NCBI RefSeq assembly: GCF_006175995.1
Contig: NZ_VDMB01000002.1
Coordinates: forward strand, 143,090 to 207,089
Origin: Desulfobotulus mexicanus
GTDB lineage: Bacteria; Desulfobacterota; Desulfobacteria; Desulfobacterales; ASO4-4
Direction: 5' to 3'
Length of the DNA: 64,000 nucleotides
Below are positions 21,820 to 30,976 of the stretch, one piece after another. The translations under genes were made by a program, and so were the position numbers. The notes beneath the pieces are model-generated. The model worked only from the letters and a program-made list of their open reading frames with translations, had not been told where the DNA came from and did no database searches. Every line of letters begins with the position of its first letter. The first letter of the stretch is position 1.

Positions 21820-22382
21820 GCATGGACTACCTTAATCCTGCGGAAAAAAAGTTCCTTCTTTCCATGGCATGGGATGTTCTCAGGGCAGGGGTTGCCGGAA
21901 AGAGATCCCTTATAAAGCCCGATGCGGAAACAGGGGGGCATCTGATGGAAAGGGGAGCTTCCTTTGTTACCCTTCAAAAGTCGGGAGAACTCAGGGGATG
22001 TATCGGCTCCCTCACGGCATGGCGGCCCCTTTGGGAGGATGTGGCGGCCCATGCCTGGAATGCGGCCTTTGAAGATCCCCGTTTTTCTCCTGTAAAGGCT
22101 TCGGAACTTTCCCTCATTTCCCTTAAAATTTCTATTCTGACACCGCCGGAACCCCTTTTATTTGATTCGGAAGTGGATTTGCTTTCAAAGCTTCAACCCG
22201 GTGTGGACGGGCTGACCATCCGTTCGGGCAGGTGTCAGGCCACCTTTCTTCCTGCTGTGTGGGAACAGCTTCCGGAGCCGGAAGACTTTCTGGTCCATCT
22301 CAAGCTGAAGGCCGGACTGCGGGCAGATGCTTTTCCCAAAGATCTTAAAGCTGAACGCTATGGGACGGATGAATTTGCCTGA
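21816..22382 (+). CDS. amrA: AmmeMemoRadiSam system protein A (AMMECR1 domain)
   Basis: 188 residues, a single AMMECR1 domain. The invariant LRGCIGSL motif is at about residues 61-68 and is preceded by SFVTLQKSGE; the C-terminal VWEQLPEPEDFLVHLKLKAG is also diagnostic. Human AMMECR1 is a disease-associated homologue of unknown activity. It is translationally coupled to the Memo gene by a 4-nt overlap and followed by the radical SAM gene after 24 nt. Confidence 0.9.
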   Translation: MSMDYLNPAEKKFLLSMAWDVLRAGVAGKRSLIKPDAETGGHLMERGASFVTLQKSGELRGCIGSLTAWRPLWEDVAAHAWNAAFEDPRFSPVKASELSLISLKISILTPPEPLLFDSEVDLLSKLQPGVDGLTIRSGRCQATFLPAVWEQLPEPEDFLVHLKLKAGLRADAFPKDLKAERYGTDEFA

Positions 22383-22406
22383 ACCTTTCTGGGATAGGAG
22401 AATGCC

Positions 22407-23432
22407 ATGAAAATTCCTGAAAGTTATTTTCGTAAAAAGGAGAAGGACAGCCTGCAATGCATGGTCTGCCCCCATGGCTGTATCCTGAAAGAAGGGCAGC
22501 GGGGACGCTGTTTTGTGCGCATGATTCAGGAGGGACACATGGTGCTGGACACCTATGGTCGTTCCAGCGGGCTTTGCATTGACCCAATTGAAAAAAAGCC
22601 GCTTTATCATTTTCTGCCGGGAAGCCGGACGCTTTCCTTTGGTACGGTCGGATGTAATCTTGCATGCAGATTCTGTCAGAATTGGGAACTATCCCGTTCC
22701 AGAAGCATGGACAGGATGATGGTCTCTGCCTTGCCAGAAGCCATTGCCGCAGCTGCCCTGAAGGAGGGATGCAGGAGTGTGGCCTATACCTATAATGATC
22801 CTGTGATTTTTCTGGAATATGCCATGGATACTGCCAAAGCCTGCAGGGAGGCAGGAGTTTTGTCTGTGGCTGTAACCGCAGGCTACATTCATGGAAAGGC
22901 GAGGGAAGACTTTTTTTCCTGCATGGATGCGGCCAATGTGGATCTAAAGGCTTTTTCTGATTCCTTTTACAGAAAATACTGCGGTGCCTCCCTTGGGCCG
23001 GTTTTGGAAACCCTTTGCTATATCCGTCAGGAAACCACGCTCTGGCTGGAGCTGGCTACCCTGATTATTCCTGGATACAATGATTCTGATAAAGAGCTGG
23101 ATACCATGGTAGACTGGATTCTTGAGCACCTCGGACCGGAGGTTCCCCTTCATTTTACTGCCTTTCATCCGGACCATGAGTTCCGCCATGTGAAAAGAAC
23201 ACCTGCAGCCACCCTGCTGCGGGCAAGAAAACGGGCCATGGACAGGGGGCTTTTCCATGTGATGACGGGAAATATCCTTGAAGATGAAGGATCTTCCACC
23301 TTCTGCCATAATTGTGGCGAACTTCTCATAGCTCGGGCAGGATACCATATTACGCAGTGCAGGCTTTCAGAAAAGGGACTCTGCCCCCTTTGCAATACTC
23401 CCTGTGCCGGTTTTTTTGATACGAATCTATAG
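22407..23432 (+). CDS. amrS: AmmeMemoRadiSam system radical SAM enzyme
   Basis: 341 residues. GCNLACRFCQNWELS holds the CX3CX2C cluster (C83, C87, C90). Two further cysteine groups frame the core: CMVCPHGC near residue 18 and CHNCGELL...CRLSEKGLCPLCNTPC at the C-terminus, probably extra clusters or zinc. This PflA/PflX-like subfamily is the third member of the AMMECR1-Memo-radical SAM triad. All three proteins are intact and in one operon, which makes a shared reaction likely though unidentified. Confidence 0.9.
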   Translation: MKIPESYFRKKEKDSLQCMVCPHGCILKEGQRGRCFVRMIQEGHMVLDTYGRSSGLCIDPIEKKPLYHFLPGSRTLSFGTVGCNLACRFCQNWELSRSRSMDRMMVSALPEAIAAAALKEGCRSVAYTYNDPVIFLEYAMDTAKACREAGVLSVAVTAGYIHGKAREDFFSCMDAANVDLKAFSDSFYRKYCGASLGPVLETLCYIRQETTLWLELATLIIPGYNDSDKELDTMVDWILEHLGPEVPLHFTAFHPDHEFRHVKRTPAATLLRARKRAMDRGLFHVMTGNILEDEGSSTFCHNCGELLIARAGYHITQCRLSEKGLCPLCNTPCAGFFDTNL

Positions 23433-23449
23433 GGTTTAATGGGGTATAC

Positions 23450-24589
23450 TTACCATAAATAGCGATTTTTCAAAGCAGATATTCTTTCGTAGGAAAGGGC
23501 TATCCTTTCCTTTGAAATCCGGTTTTCCTCCACAAGCCTTTTTATAATTTCTATGGCTTCCTTTGCAATGTCAGGATTATAGTCTGCGGGTGAATTGTTG
23601 GAGAAAATAAGCATGTCAACACCTGCAAGGATGGCCTTTTCAATGGCGGTTTCCATGCCGTAGTGATCCGTAATAGCTCCCATCATCATATCATCGGAAA
23701 CAATAACACCTTCCCATCCCAGTCTTTTTCTTAAAATACCTGTCATGGTACTGTGGGACAGAGTTGCCGGATAATCCGGATCAAGATGGGCATTGAAGGT
23801 ATGGGCTGTCATGATCATGCCATCAAAATCGTTCATGAAGTGCAGCAGGTAGGGGTATAGTTCTTCGGTTTTCCAGGTTTCGGTGATGTCCGTGAAACCA
23901 TAATGGGAATCTTCTTTGGAGCTGCCATGCCCCGGAAAATGTTTGAGTGCGGCAATAATGTTTTTCTTTTTATAGGTCTCTGTGAAAATTTCAGAATGCC
24001 TGAAAACCAGCTCAGGGCTTTGGGAAAAGCTGCGTTCAATTTTTCCTATTACAGGGCAGTCGGGATTGACATTGACATCGACAACCGGAGCAAAATTTAC
24101 ATTGACACCCATATCCGAAAGAGTGGCTGCACTTTTATCTGCCCAGAACTGTGTGGTCTCCGCATCATTGAGATCCCCTAGGTACTGGGCGGATACTGTG
24201 GGAGGGAAGCCATAACTTTCCTTCAGGCGGTTTACCCTGCCTCCTTCCTGATCTAGGGCAATGAAGAGGGGAAAAGGCGAGGCTTTCTGAAGCCTTCGGC
24301 TCAGTTCTTTGAGTTCTTCCGGTGAGGAGATGTTTCTGGGGCGTGATCTGGAGGGGACATCATACTCATAGAGAACAACACCCCCGATATTTCTTTCCTG
24401 TATGTCCTTGTATATGCTGTGATTCTCATTAATTTCCGTTCCCCTGAATCCGATAATCAGCATTTGGCCGATCTGTTTTTCAAGGGAAGGCTTTTCCTCT
24501 GAGCTGGAGTTGGCACATCCTTGAATACCGAAAGAGAGGGTTGTGAGCAGAGCAATAAAAAGGATACTATGAATGGTCTTTTGGTGCAT
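23450..24589 (-). CDS. GH3-family beta-N-acetylhexosaminidase-like lipoprotein
   Basis: 379 residues. An N-terminal signal ends GIQGC (C25), suggesting a lipoprotein. The GH3 core is clear: ALDQEGGRVNRL, KHFPGHGSSKEDSHYG (the Lys-His and Asp-x-His dyad of NagZ-type enzymes) and VIVSDDMMMGAI (nucleophile Asp). NagZ removes N-acetylglucosamine from peptidoglycan fragments; cytosolic NagZ lacks a signal, so this exported version more likely acts on peptidoglycan or chitin-like material in the periplasm. It stands alone and converges on the radical SAM gene. Confidence 0.87.
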   Translation of the reverse strand: MHQKTIHSILFIALLTTLSFGIQGCANSSSEEKPSLEKQIGQMLIIGFRGTEINENHSIYKDIQERNIGGVVLYEYDVPSRSRPRNISSPEELKELSRRLQKASPFPLFIALDQEGGRVNRLKESYGFPPTVSAQYLGDLNDAETTQFWADKSAATLSDMGVNVNFAPVVDVNVNPDCPVIGKIERSFSQSPELVFRHSEIFTETYKKKNIIAALKHFPGHGSSKEDSHYGFTDITETWKTEELYPYLLHFMNDFDGMIMTAHTFNAHLDPDYPATLSHSTMTGILRKRLGWEGVIVSDDMMMGAITDHYGMETAIEKAILAGVDMLIFSNNSPADYNPDIAKEAIEIIKRLVEENRISKERIALSYERISALKNRYLW

Positions 24590-24904
24590 GGTGATCTTTC
24601 TTTGTGGGATGAATATTAAATTGTTATTGAAATATCAGACCATTATTGGAAATGGATTTTATTTTGTCAATATAGAATGTATTGAAAAAGTCCGAAATTT
24701 TGAACAATGGGTCAATCTGCTGGTGGGCTGTGAATGGGTACTGACGGGGAGTGTGGCAGCTGTCAGGTCAGGTTTTAAAGACGGGAGTTATTACAGGCCC
24801 GAGAGCAATGCATTTGTACTGGCTTTGCAGAGACCATTTTGAGAAAGGTCAAATTTTGGGTTGCACCCATTTTTCATATAAAAAAAGATTTTATATCAGA
24901 ATAA
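24590..24904. other. Intergenic stretch with nothing recognised
   Basis: An AT-rich region of 315 bp between the GH3 gene and the PH-domain gene. A plus-strand frame of 77 codons starts at ATG 24608 but has no similarity that I recognise and no ribosome site, so it is not called. Confidence 0.5.
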
Positions 24905-25369
24905 TCAATGGACACTCTCTGGTTTTATGTAAAGATCCATGGCTTCATCTACCTTGTCCCGCCATGCAGAGGGATTGAGGATGCCCTGAAAACGGACTTC
25001 TGCATCGCTTGATCCTGCAGAATAAAAGGCAATATCCCCTATGCCAAGAAGTCTTTGTGGAATACTCTGGTTGAGTTCGATACTTTTTAAATCCTGTATC
25101 CTGATACTCTGCTGATTTCTGGCAACAATACCCTTGTGGCGCGAAATTCGTCTTTTGTCGATGGTGAATTTTAATGAGAATCTTTTTATTGCCGTCAGCC
25201 CCAGAAGAAGTATGCCCGCGGCAAAAGAGCTTCCCGATAAAATGGATTTTATGGGGCCTGTAAGGTTAAATGCGGTGAAAGCAGCAAGAAGAAAGAGGAT
25301 GGTGGAAAGGGTGATGATTTGCCAGTAGCTTCGCCATGCAGGTCTGAATTCTGTGTATAAATCCGGCAT
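24905..25369 (-). CDS. Two-span membrane protein with a bacterial PH domain (bPH2/DUF304)
   Basis: 154 residues. Two membrane segments (about 17-36 and 43-60) are followed by FTIDKRRISRHKGIVARNQQ, SIRIQDLKSIELNQS and GIGDIAFYSAGSSDAEVRF, the beta-strand order of the YdbS/YdbT-type PH domain. Function unknown; such proteins are often single genes. AGGAGGG precedes the ATG. Confidence 0.8.
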   Translation of the reverse strand: MPDLYTEFRPAWRSYWQIITLSTILFLLAAFTAFNLTGPIKSILSGSSFAAGILLLGLTAIKRFSLKFTIDKRRISRHKGIVARNQQSIRIQDLKSIELNQSIPQRLLGIGDIAFYSAGSSDAEVRFQGILNPSAWRDKVDEAMDLYIKPESVH

Positions 25370-25462
25370 GATACCCTCCTTATTTATTTGTGGTATAAAA
25401 AATATGGAGTCATTTCTGAAATGATGGGTGATGGATACGGCATCCAGATTTTTATAACAAAA

Positions 25463-25498
25463 AACGACCGTCCTGTATAAAGAAACAGGACGGTCGTT
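25463..25498 (-). terminator. Terminator of the cold-shock gene
   Basis: A perfect 14-bp stem: AACGACCGTCCTGT (25463-25476) pairs with ACAGGACGGTCGTT (25485-25498), loop 8 nt. On the minus strand it is followed by TTTTGTTAT, consistent with an intrinsic terminator. Confidence 0.88.
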
Positions 25499-25533
25499 AT
25501 GTCTTATTCGATTTTATCTGTAATTATTGAAAA

Positions 25534-25734
25534 TTACAGAGGTACTACTTTGTCAGCTGCCGGGCCTTTCTGGCCGTTGACAATATCAAACTGAACACGC
25601 TGACCTTCTTGAAGCGTTTTAAAACCGCTGCTCTGAATAGCAGAAAAGTGTACAAAAACATCTTCTCCGGAATCCGTTGCAAGAAAACCAAAACCTTTAG
25701 ACTCATTAAACCATTTTACAGTGCCTTCTGCCAA
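25534..25734 (-). CDS. Cold-shock protein, CspA family
   Basis: 66 residues, the full cold-shock domain. RNP1 (KGFGF, residues 13-17) and RNP2 (VFVHF, 26-30) are intact, so single-stranded nucleic-acid binding is expected. The start codon is TTG (25734), directly behind a strong AAGGAG site; no in-frame ATG fits. The message has its own promoter far upstream and a strong terminator, so it is monocistronic. A leader of ~130-140 nt is typical of cspA genes. Confidence 0.93.
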   Translation of the reverse strand: MAEGTVKWFNESKGFGFLATDSGEDVFVHFSAIQSSGFKTLQEGQRVQFDIVNGQKGPAADKVVPL

Positions 25735-25868
25735 TGTCTTCTCCTTAACATCTGTTTGTATCTGAAGTGGTGTTCATCATTGGCAGCTTTTATATCTGTA
25801 CAACAATCCTTGGACCGTTCCACATTTACTTTGCTCTTGCCAATAGAATTGCACCTATTGAGGCTTGA

Positions 25869-25897
25869 ACACTAATAGAAAGTGCCGGGTCTGTCAA
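25869..25897 (-). promoter_or_regulatory. Putative sigma-70 promoter of the cold-shock gene
   Basis: On the minus strand TTGACA (25897-25892) is a perfect -35 box; a weak -10 (TATTAG or TAGTGT, around 25875-25869) follows at 15-17 bp. Transcription from here would give a long leader. The rest of the gap up to 26097 is AT-rich without other recognised elements. Confidence 0.45.
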
Positions 25898-26097
25898 TGC
25901 TTTTTTTTAACATAAAATTGATTTTTTCAATTTATTATTTTTGTGATGAATATGACACGGTAAGGATTTCAGGTGTCATATGTATAAGGTTTTAAAGTAT
26001 TATGTTTTATATCAATGATATACGGGTCTGGCTGAAGTGGTTTTAATAGCAGAATACCATGCCCGATACAGTCAAAAGCAGAGGCTCTATTTTATTG

Positions 26098-27270
26098 TCA
26101 GGATAATTTGCCCCTGTCTCCTCTGCTTTGTTGCATATTTTCCCGCCATGCAATTATGCATGCAAGGATGAAATAAATCAGTGCCTGCAGCCATAACTGT
26201 ATAAATTCCGGTTTTATGGTGTGAAAATCCGCACCCATATGATTCAGCTTGAGAAAGCCGCCGATGCCCGGAGTGGCGGGAAGGAGCTGGGAAAGGATAC
26301 GGAGTGGTTCAGGAATGGCTTCCACGGGCCATGAAAAGCCGGAGAGAAAGAGAATGGGGATGGATGTGAACAAAAGGGCCATCATGGCAGAGGCCCTCTC
26401 CCGGAACAGGTGGCGCAGGCAGAGCCCAAGGCAGATGGTGGCCAGAAGAAAGGGCAGAAGAAAGAAAAAAAGTTCCCAGAGATCCGCCCGCTGTGGATAT
26501 CGGTATATTCTGAAGAGAATGCCAAAAAACCATACAATATGCAGACAGTAGAGGGGAAGATAAACAAATATCCGGCCAAGGGTGCGTCCTGTGGCAGAAC
26601 TGTTTTCTGGAAGACCTGTATTGCCACCGTATTCCCTTTGCGTCCCTCCCAGCATACCTATACCTATGAGAAGGGTCTGATGAAGTATGAGCACAAGTAC
26701 GGCAGGAACTATGTAGGCACCATAGCCGCCCGCAGGATTGAAGAGGAAAACATTCATCAGGGGCAGGGGATCTCTTGCAGCCATGGCCTGTTTTTTTGTG
26801 AGTCCTGTGGCTGTAAGTCTTTGAATTTCGATGCCTGCGGAAAGGGTGCCTGCACTTTGCTGAACTCCCATGGCCACCTGACGGTAAACGAGAAAATAAC
26901 TTCCGTCACAGTAGAGGGGAAGGGTGGCTGTGCGGCCTTTGCGTATGTTTGGGGTAAAATCCGGTGGAACAATGAGAATACCGCTGACTTCCCTATTGAT
27001 AAATGCCTTTCTTGCGGCCTCAAAATCAGAAAACTGTTTTGCCACCTGCACGTTTTCTGAAGCATCCACCATGCGTATGAGCTGCCTGCTGACGGGTGTT
27101 CTGTCCTGATCGACAACTGCAATGGGAACACTGCGAAGCACTTCGGCCCTGTAGGGAAGGGGGTATACGGCAGGATAGATGAGCTGCACGCCGAAAAAAA
27201 GCAGCAGTATGCCCGGATCTTTCAGTATGCGAAGGGCTTCAGCCCGCCATTCTTCTAAAAAACCTTTCAT
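26098..27270 (-). CDS. ABC-2 type transporter permease
   Basis: 390 residues. One N-terminal span, a ~150-residue periplasmic domain (VPIAVVDQDRTPVSRQLIRM is the family hallmark), then five spans in the C-terminal half. It resembles YhhJ/YbhR-type half-permeases that act with a HlyD-type adaptor. The ATG at 27270 overlaps the stop of the upstream permease (ATGA). No ATP-binding subunit is encoded next to it. Confidence 0.85.
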   Translation of the reverse strand: MKGFLEEWRAEALRILKDPGILLLFFGVQLIYPAVYPLPYRAEVLRSVPIAVVDQDRTPVSRQLIRMVDASENVQVAKQFSDFEAARKAFINREVSGILIVPPDFTPNIRKGRTATLPLYCDGSYFLVYRQVAMGVQQSAGTLSAGIEIQRLTATGLTKKQAMAARDPLPLMNVFLFNPAGGYGAYIVPAVLVLILHQTLLIGIGMLGGTQREYGGNTGLPENSSATGRTLGRIFVYLPLYCLHIVWFFGILFRIYRYPQRADLWELFFFLLPFLLATICLGLCLRHLFRERASAMMALLFTSIPILFLSGFSWPVEAIPEPLRILSQLLPATPGIGGFLKLNHMGADFHTIKPEFIQLWLQALIYFILACIIAWRENMQQSRGDRGKLS

Positions 27271-28451
27271 TTCCGCCCCCAGTAAACGGGATTTTTCATG
27301 CGGCCTGGCATGAGAATCAGACCTGTACCTCCGGCCAGAATCACAAAGAGCCAAAGGCTGCCAAAGGCATCCATGGAAGCCTGAACCGGCGCTCCCCTGA
27401 GAGTTTGATCCACAAAAAGTCGCAGATAATGGGTCAGGGGCAGAAGATCACCCCATAGCCTTGCCGCCGAAGGCATACCCATTGCCGGGAAGGTGACACC
27501 CACAAAAGCAAAGGCTGTACTGGCGTAAAATGAAGCAAGACTTAAGGCCATGCGCATATTGGCGCAAATAGCTACTAGAAAGAGGGCCACAGCCTGATAA
27601 GCCAGCACCATACTGCTGGTGGCAAGACGCAGCAGCAGTCCGCTGCCTTCCATGGGAACTCCCATTCGGAAGAGAAAGGCATTCATGAAAAGACCCCATA
27701 CGCAGAAAATCAGGGTGTAGGGCAGGATTTTTGCGATAATGGCAATCCATGCGCTTCCTCCTGCCTTTTCCAGCCACTCTGCTGCTGTGCTTCTGGCCAG
27801 TTCCGATCCAAGGGCATAGATGGCAGATGTAATTACAAACATATGGAGCATGGTGGGCAGAAGGGTGGCTGCAAGGAAATAGAAGTAGTTGGAGTAAGGA
27901 TTGAAGGGTACTCGCACATCCACACGTATGGGCTGAATACGCCCGATGGCAGCATTGCGGGTCTGGCCTTCGGCCATATGGCGTTTGAGCTCCAGTCCCG
28001 AAGAAAGGGACTGCATGGCCATGGTGGCATCTTTCATGATAAGGCTTGCGGCAATCATGTAGGTGTTGTTCACATAAAGGATGGTTTTCGGGGCCAGTCC
28101 CCTTAGAACATCCTTCTCAAGGTTTTTGGGGATAATAAGCAGACCATAGGTTTCCCCGCTCTGTATGGCCTGCCTGCCTTCGGTGAAGTTGCTTGCCGGC
28201 AGATGGATGCGGATACCAGGTGTGGCATCCATGCGGCGGATGATTTCCCTTGAAAGCTGGGTATTATCCTGATCCAGAACCGCCACGGGCAGGTTGCTGA
28301 GAACTCCCTGGGAGAAAAACCAGGCTATAAAGGCAAAGGATAAGGGGGGGAGCAGAAATACCACCATAATGAGAAGGCGGCTGCGGGCCATTCGGACCAG
28401 TTCCCTGCAGAAAACCGCCCGGAATCCGGTTTCAGGAATCAGGGCTTTCAA
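27267..28451 (-). CDS. ABC-2 type transporter permease
   Basis: About 394 residues with the same layout as its neighbour: N-terminal span (SRLLIMVVFLLPPLSFAFIA), LPVAVLDQDNTQLSREIIRR, large periplasmic domain, then five spans. TTG 28451 overlaps the HlyD stop (TTGA) and has GAAGGAGAG just upstream, so I prefer it to ATG 28484, which would overlap HlyD by 37 nt. The two permeases probably form a heterodimer for export of a small hydrophobic compound. Confidence 0.83.
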   Translation of the reverse strand: MKALIPETGFRAVFCRELVRMARSRLLIMVVFLLPPLSFAFIAWFFSQGVLSNLPVAVLDQDNTQLSREIIRRMDATPGIRIHLPASNFTEGRQAIQSGETYGLLIIPKNLEKDVLRGLAPKTILYVNNTYMIAASLIMKDATMAMQSLSSGLELKRHMAEGQTRNAAIGRIQPIRVDVRVPFNPYSNYFYFLAATLLPTMLHMFVITSAIYALGSELARSTAAEWLEKAGGSAWIAIIAKILPYTLIFCVWGLFMNAFLFRMGVPMEGSGLLLRLATSSMVLAYQAVALFLVAICANMRMALSLASFYASTAFAFVGVTFPAMGMPSAARLWGDLLPLTHYLRLFVDQTLRGAPVQASMDAFGSLWLFVILAGGTGLILMPGRMKNPVYWGRK

Positions 28452-29455
28452 GGCCGCTCTCCTTCGGGCTGCAGGTCTTCCCATATGACAAGGGCGCTCA
28501 TGCCCGGACGCAGGCCGGGTATGGGGTTAAGGGGTCTGGCCCGGACCTCAAAGGTTTTGAGATCAAAATCCCCCCTGGACCGGGTGGCCCGCCAGGTGGC
28601 AAAATCCGCCATGGCGGCAATGTGGGTTACCTTTAGAATAAAATGCTGATCTCCTAAGGCTGGAAACTTTGTCGGCAGTTCATCGCCCATGCGGAAGCGG
28701 GTCAGCAGGTCTTCCCTCAGCTGGAAGGTGATCCAGATATCGTTTAGGTCCACAAGGGATACCACAGGGAATCCGGGGCTTACCAGCTCTCCCACCTCGG
28801 CGTTGATGCTGGATACTTCTGCGGCCAGCGGGGCTGAAAGCCTTGCTTCCCTGAGATAGGCCTCCACTTCGGAGACGGCCCCCTCGGCCTGGGCCAGAAG
28901 GGCATCCGCCGTAGCCCTGTCTTCCTGTCTGGCCCCGGCGATGGCCATGTCATAGCCTGCTCTGGCCGCTTCTGCCGTTCTTCTGGCTGCCGTCATGCGG
29001 GCCTCGGCCTCATCTTTCTGCTGGGCTGGAACAACGCCTTCGCTATGGAGTTTATGGATGCGGGCAAAGGTCCTTTCAGCCAGTGTGGCGTTGGCTTCCG
29101 CCGTTTGCCAGGCATTGTATGCGGAGCGGATTTCTTCACTTCTGGCTCCGCCGTGGGCTTTTTCCTGCTGGGCAAGGGCTGCCCTTTCCGCAGCCGTCGC
29201 CTGACGCAGCTTGGCTTCAATTTCAGGGCTTTCCAGCTCCACAAGAAGTTCTTCCTTCAGTACCCGCTGCCCTTCTTCAATGTGAAGTATGGCCACACGG
29301 CCGGCAATTTTGGAAGCCACATGGACCTCGCGGGCCTCCACCTCTCCCTGCAGAATCAGGGGCGGCGGTGTCAGCAGCCGCCATCCTGTTACGGAAAGAG
29401 CTGTAAGTATCAGTACCAGAGTAAACAGGGTGGCAATGCGCCGGGGGATGCTCAT
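28448..29455 (-). CDS. HlyD-family periplasmic adaptor
   Basis: 335 residues. An N-terminal anchor (residues ~8-26) is followed by a biotinyl-lipoyl half (VHVASKIAGRVAILHIEEGQ), a long Ala/Glu/Arg-rich coiled-coil hairpin (~70-190), and the second lipoyl half with APLAAEVSSINAEVGELVSP. It would bridge the permeases and the TolC-like channel. Start overlaps the TolC stop by 4 nt. Confidence 0.9.
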   Translation of the reverse strand: MSIPRRIATLFTLVLILTALSVTGWRLLTPPPLILQGEVEAREVHVASKIAGRVAILHIEEGQRVLKEELLVELESPEIEAKLRQATAAERAALAQQEKAHGGARSEEIRSAYNAWQTAEANATLAERTFARIHKLHSEGVVPAQQKDEAEARMTAARRTAEAARAGYDMAIAGARQEDRATADALLAQAEGAVSEVEAYLREARLSAPLAAEVSSINAEVGELVSPGFPVVSLVDLNDIWITFQLREDLLTRFRMGDELPTKFPALGDQHFILKVTHIAAMADFATWRATRSRGDFDLKTFEVRARPLNPIPGLRPGMSALVIWEDLQPEGERP

Positions 29456-30882
29456 GGCAGTTCCGCCTCCTTTTCTGCGTTTGTGCGATAGTATTCAAAG
29501 TCAGAAATACTGCCCGTTGTCTCAAGAAGTCTTGCAAGAGCCAGATCAAAGTCAAAAAGGGCCTGAAGGTGGGTGATCTGTACCTTGGAGAGGGCCAGCT
29601 CCGCATCCACCACATCCAAAGAGGTGGCAAAGCCCTCTTCAAAGGCCCGGGTTCTCACCCTGAGATATTCCCGGACAAAGGTTCTGGAAACAGCTAAGGT
29701 ATCAATCTGTTCTATGGCCTGCATCAGTCTCTGATAGCGGCTTTCCACAAGGGCTTCCATATCCCGGATGGCCTGACTGCGAAGCTGGCTGATCTGGTTT
29801 TTTACGGAATGGGCGGCCTCTACCCTGCCGGACCGTGAAAAGCCGTCGAAGAGGGTAAAGCGGATACCTGCACCTGCGGCCCATTCCGGCTCCAGTACCG
29901 TGAGGTCATCTGTGATCAGGGCTCTTGTGCCAAAAAGGAAAACATCGGGTTTATAGGCACTTTTTTCCTTCTGCATACCCGCACTGGCAAGGGCTTCCTG
30001 TTGATGGAGCTGAAGAAGCAGGGGGTTGTTTTTACGGGCTTTTTCCATAAAAACAGCCATATCCGGGATGTTCCGGTAGAAAAAAAGCGGAGACCGGGGC
30101 TTTACATCATCCTCGCAGGCAATGAGGGATTTCAGGGCTGTACGGGCAATCTGTGCATCCCGGAGGGCTTTTTTGTATTCTCTGCGGGCTTCTTCCACAG
30201 CTACCTGGGCGTGCAGCCTTTCGGCAAGGGCAATCATCCCTGTCTCTTCCAGGCGGACGGCCTGATGAAGATGCTTTTCCATTCCCTGCACAACTTCCCT
30301 GCGTACCTGAACCACGGCATCCGCCAGTCGGACACCAAAATAGAGGCGAACCAGCTCGCTGAACATCTGATGGGAAAGGGCCTCCTTTGAACTTTGGGCC
30401 AGTTGAAGCTGAACATCTGCCGCCCTGTTGGCTGCGGTGATTTTTCCACCGGTATAAACAGGCCATGAGAGGGTGAGATCGCTTTTAAGGAAATTTTGTT
30501 CCTGCAACTCATAATGCTGGGGCAGGTTTCCTGTAATGGCTGAGATCTGCTGGGGTGGAAGACCCGGATGCAGGGTGTGGATCAGCTGACCTGTCATGGA
30601 GTTCAGTGCTGCGAGTTCCACCTCCAGGGGGGCATTCATGTGGGTCCAGGATGCGGAAATCTGCAGCTGCGGATAATATAGACCTCTTGCTGTTTTCTGC
30701 TCGGCTTCTTTTTGTTCGATGCCTGAGATGGCAGCAGCCAGTCTCTGGTTTTCCGCCATCATCTGTGAAAAGGCCTTGTCAAATTCGAGGGCTTTTGCAC
30801 CAAAGGGCAGAAACATCAGAAAAAGGGCTAAAAGAATCGGACCCATTTTTTGTCGGTATGTATTGTGAAAAAAATCCAACAT
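29452..30882 (-). CDS. TolC-family outer-membrane efflux channel
   Basis: 476 residues from ATG 30882, which follows AGGAGG at a 9-nt spacing. A signal peptide (ILLALFLMFLPFGAKA) is followed by two OEP repeats rich in long amphipathic helices (e.g. FSELVRLYFGVRLADAVVQV, YKKALRDAQIARTALKSLI). First gene of the tolC-hlyD-permease-permease operon, all coupled by 4-nt overlaps. Confidence 0.9.
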   Translation of the reverse strand: MLDFFHNTYRQKMGPILLALFLMFLPFGAKALEFDKAFSQMMAENQRLAAAISGIEQKEAEQKTARGLYYPQLQISASWTHMNAPLEVELAALNSMTGQLIHTLHPGLPPQQISAITGNLPQHYELQEQNFLKSDLTLSWPVYTGGKITAANRAADVQLQLAQSSKEALSHQMFSELVRLYFGVRLADAVVQVRREVVQGMEKHLHQAVRLEETGMIALAERLHAQVAVEEARREYKKALRDAQIARTALKSLIACEDDVKPRSPLFFYRNIPDMAVFMEKARKNNPLLLQLHQQEALASAGMQKEKSAYKPDVFLFGTRALITDDLTVLEPEWAAGAGIRFTLFDGFSRSGRVEAAHSVKNQISQLRSQAIRDMEALVESRYQRLMQAIEQIDTLAVSRTFVREYLRVRTRAFEEGFATSLDVVDAELALSKVQITHLQALFDFDLALARLLETTGSISDFEYYRTNAEKEAELP

Positions 30883-30976
30883 GATCTTGGGCCTCCTGGG
30901 TAGCATCGTGAGGATGTGTTCATTTTTTTGTGGTTAGACCATATCCCCTGCTACATTAAGGCTTGCCCGCTGGCTG

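Noticed and set aside
24608-24842. 77-codon plus-strand frame between the GH3 and PH-domain genes
   Set aside because: No ribosome site, no recognised motif and AT-rich composition; called as empty intergenic.
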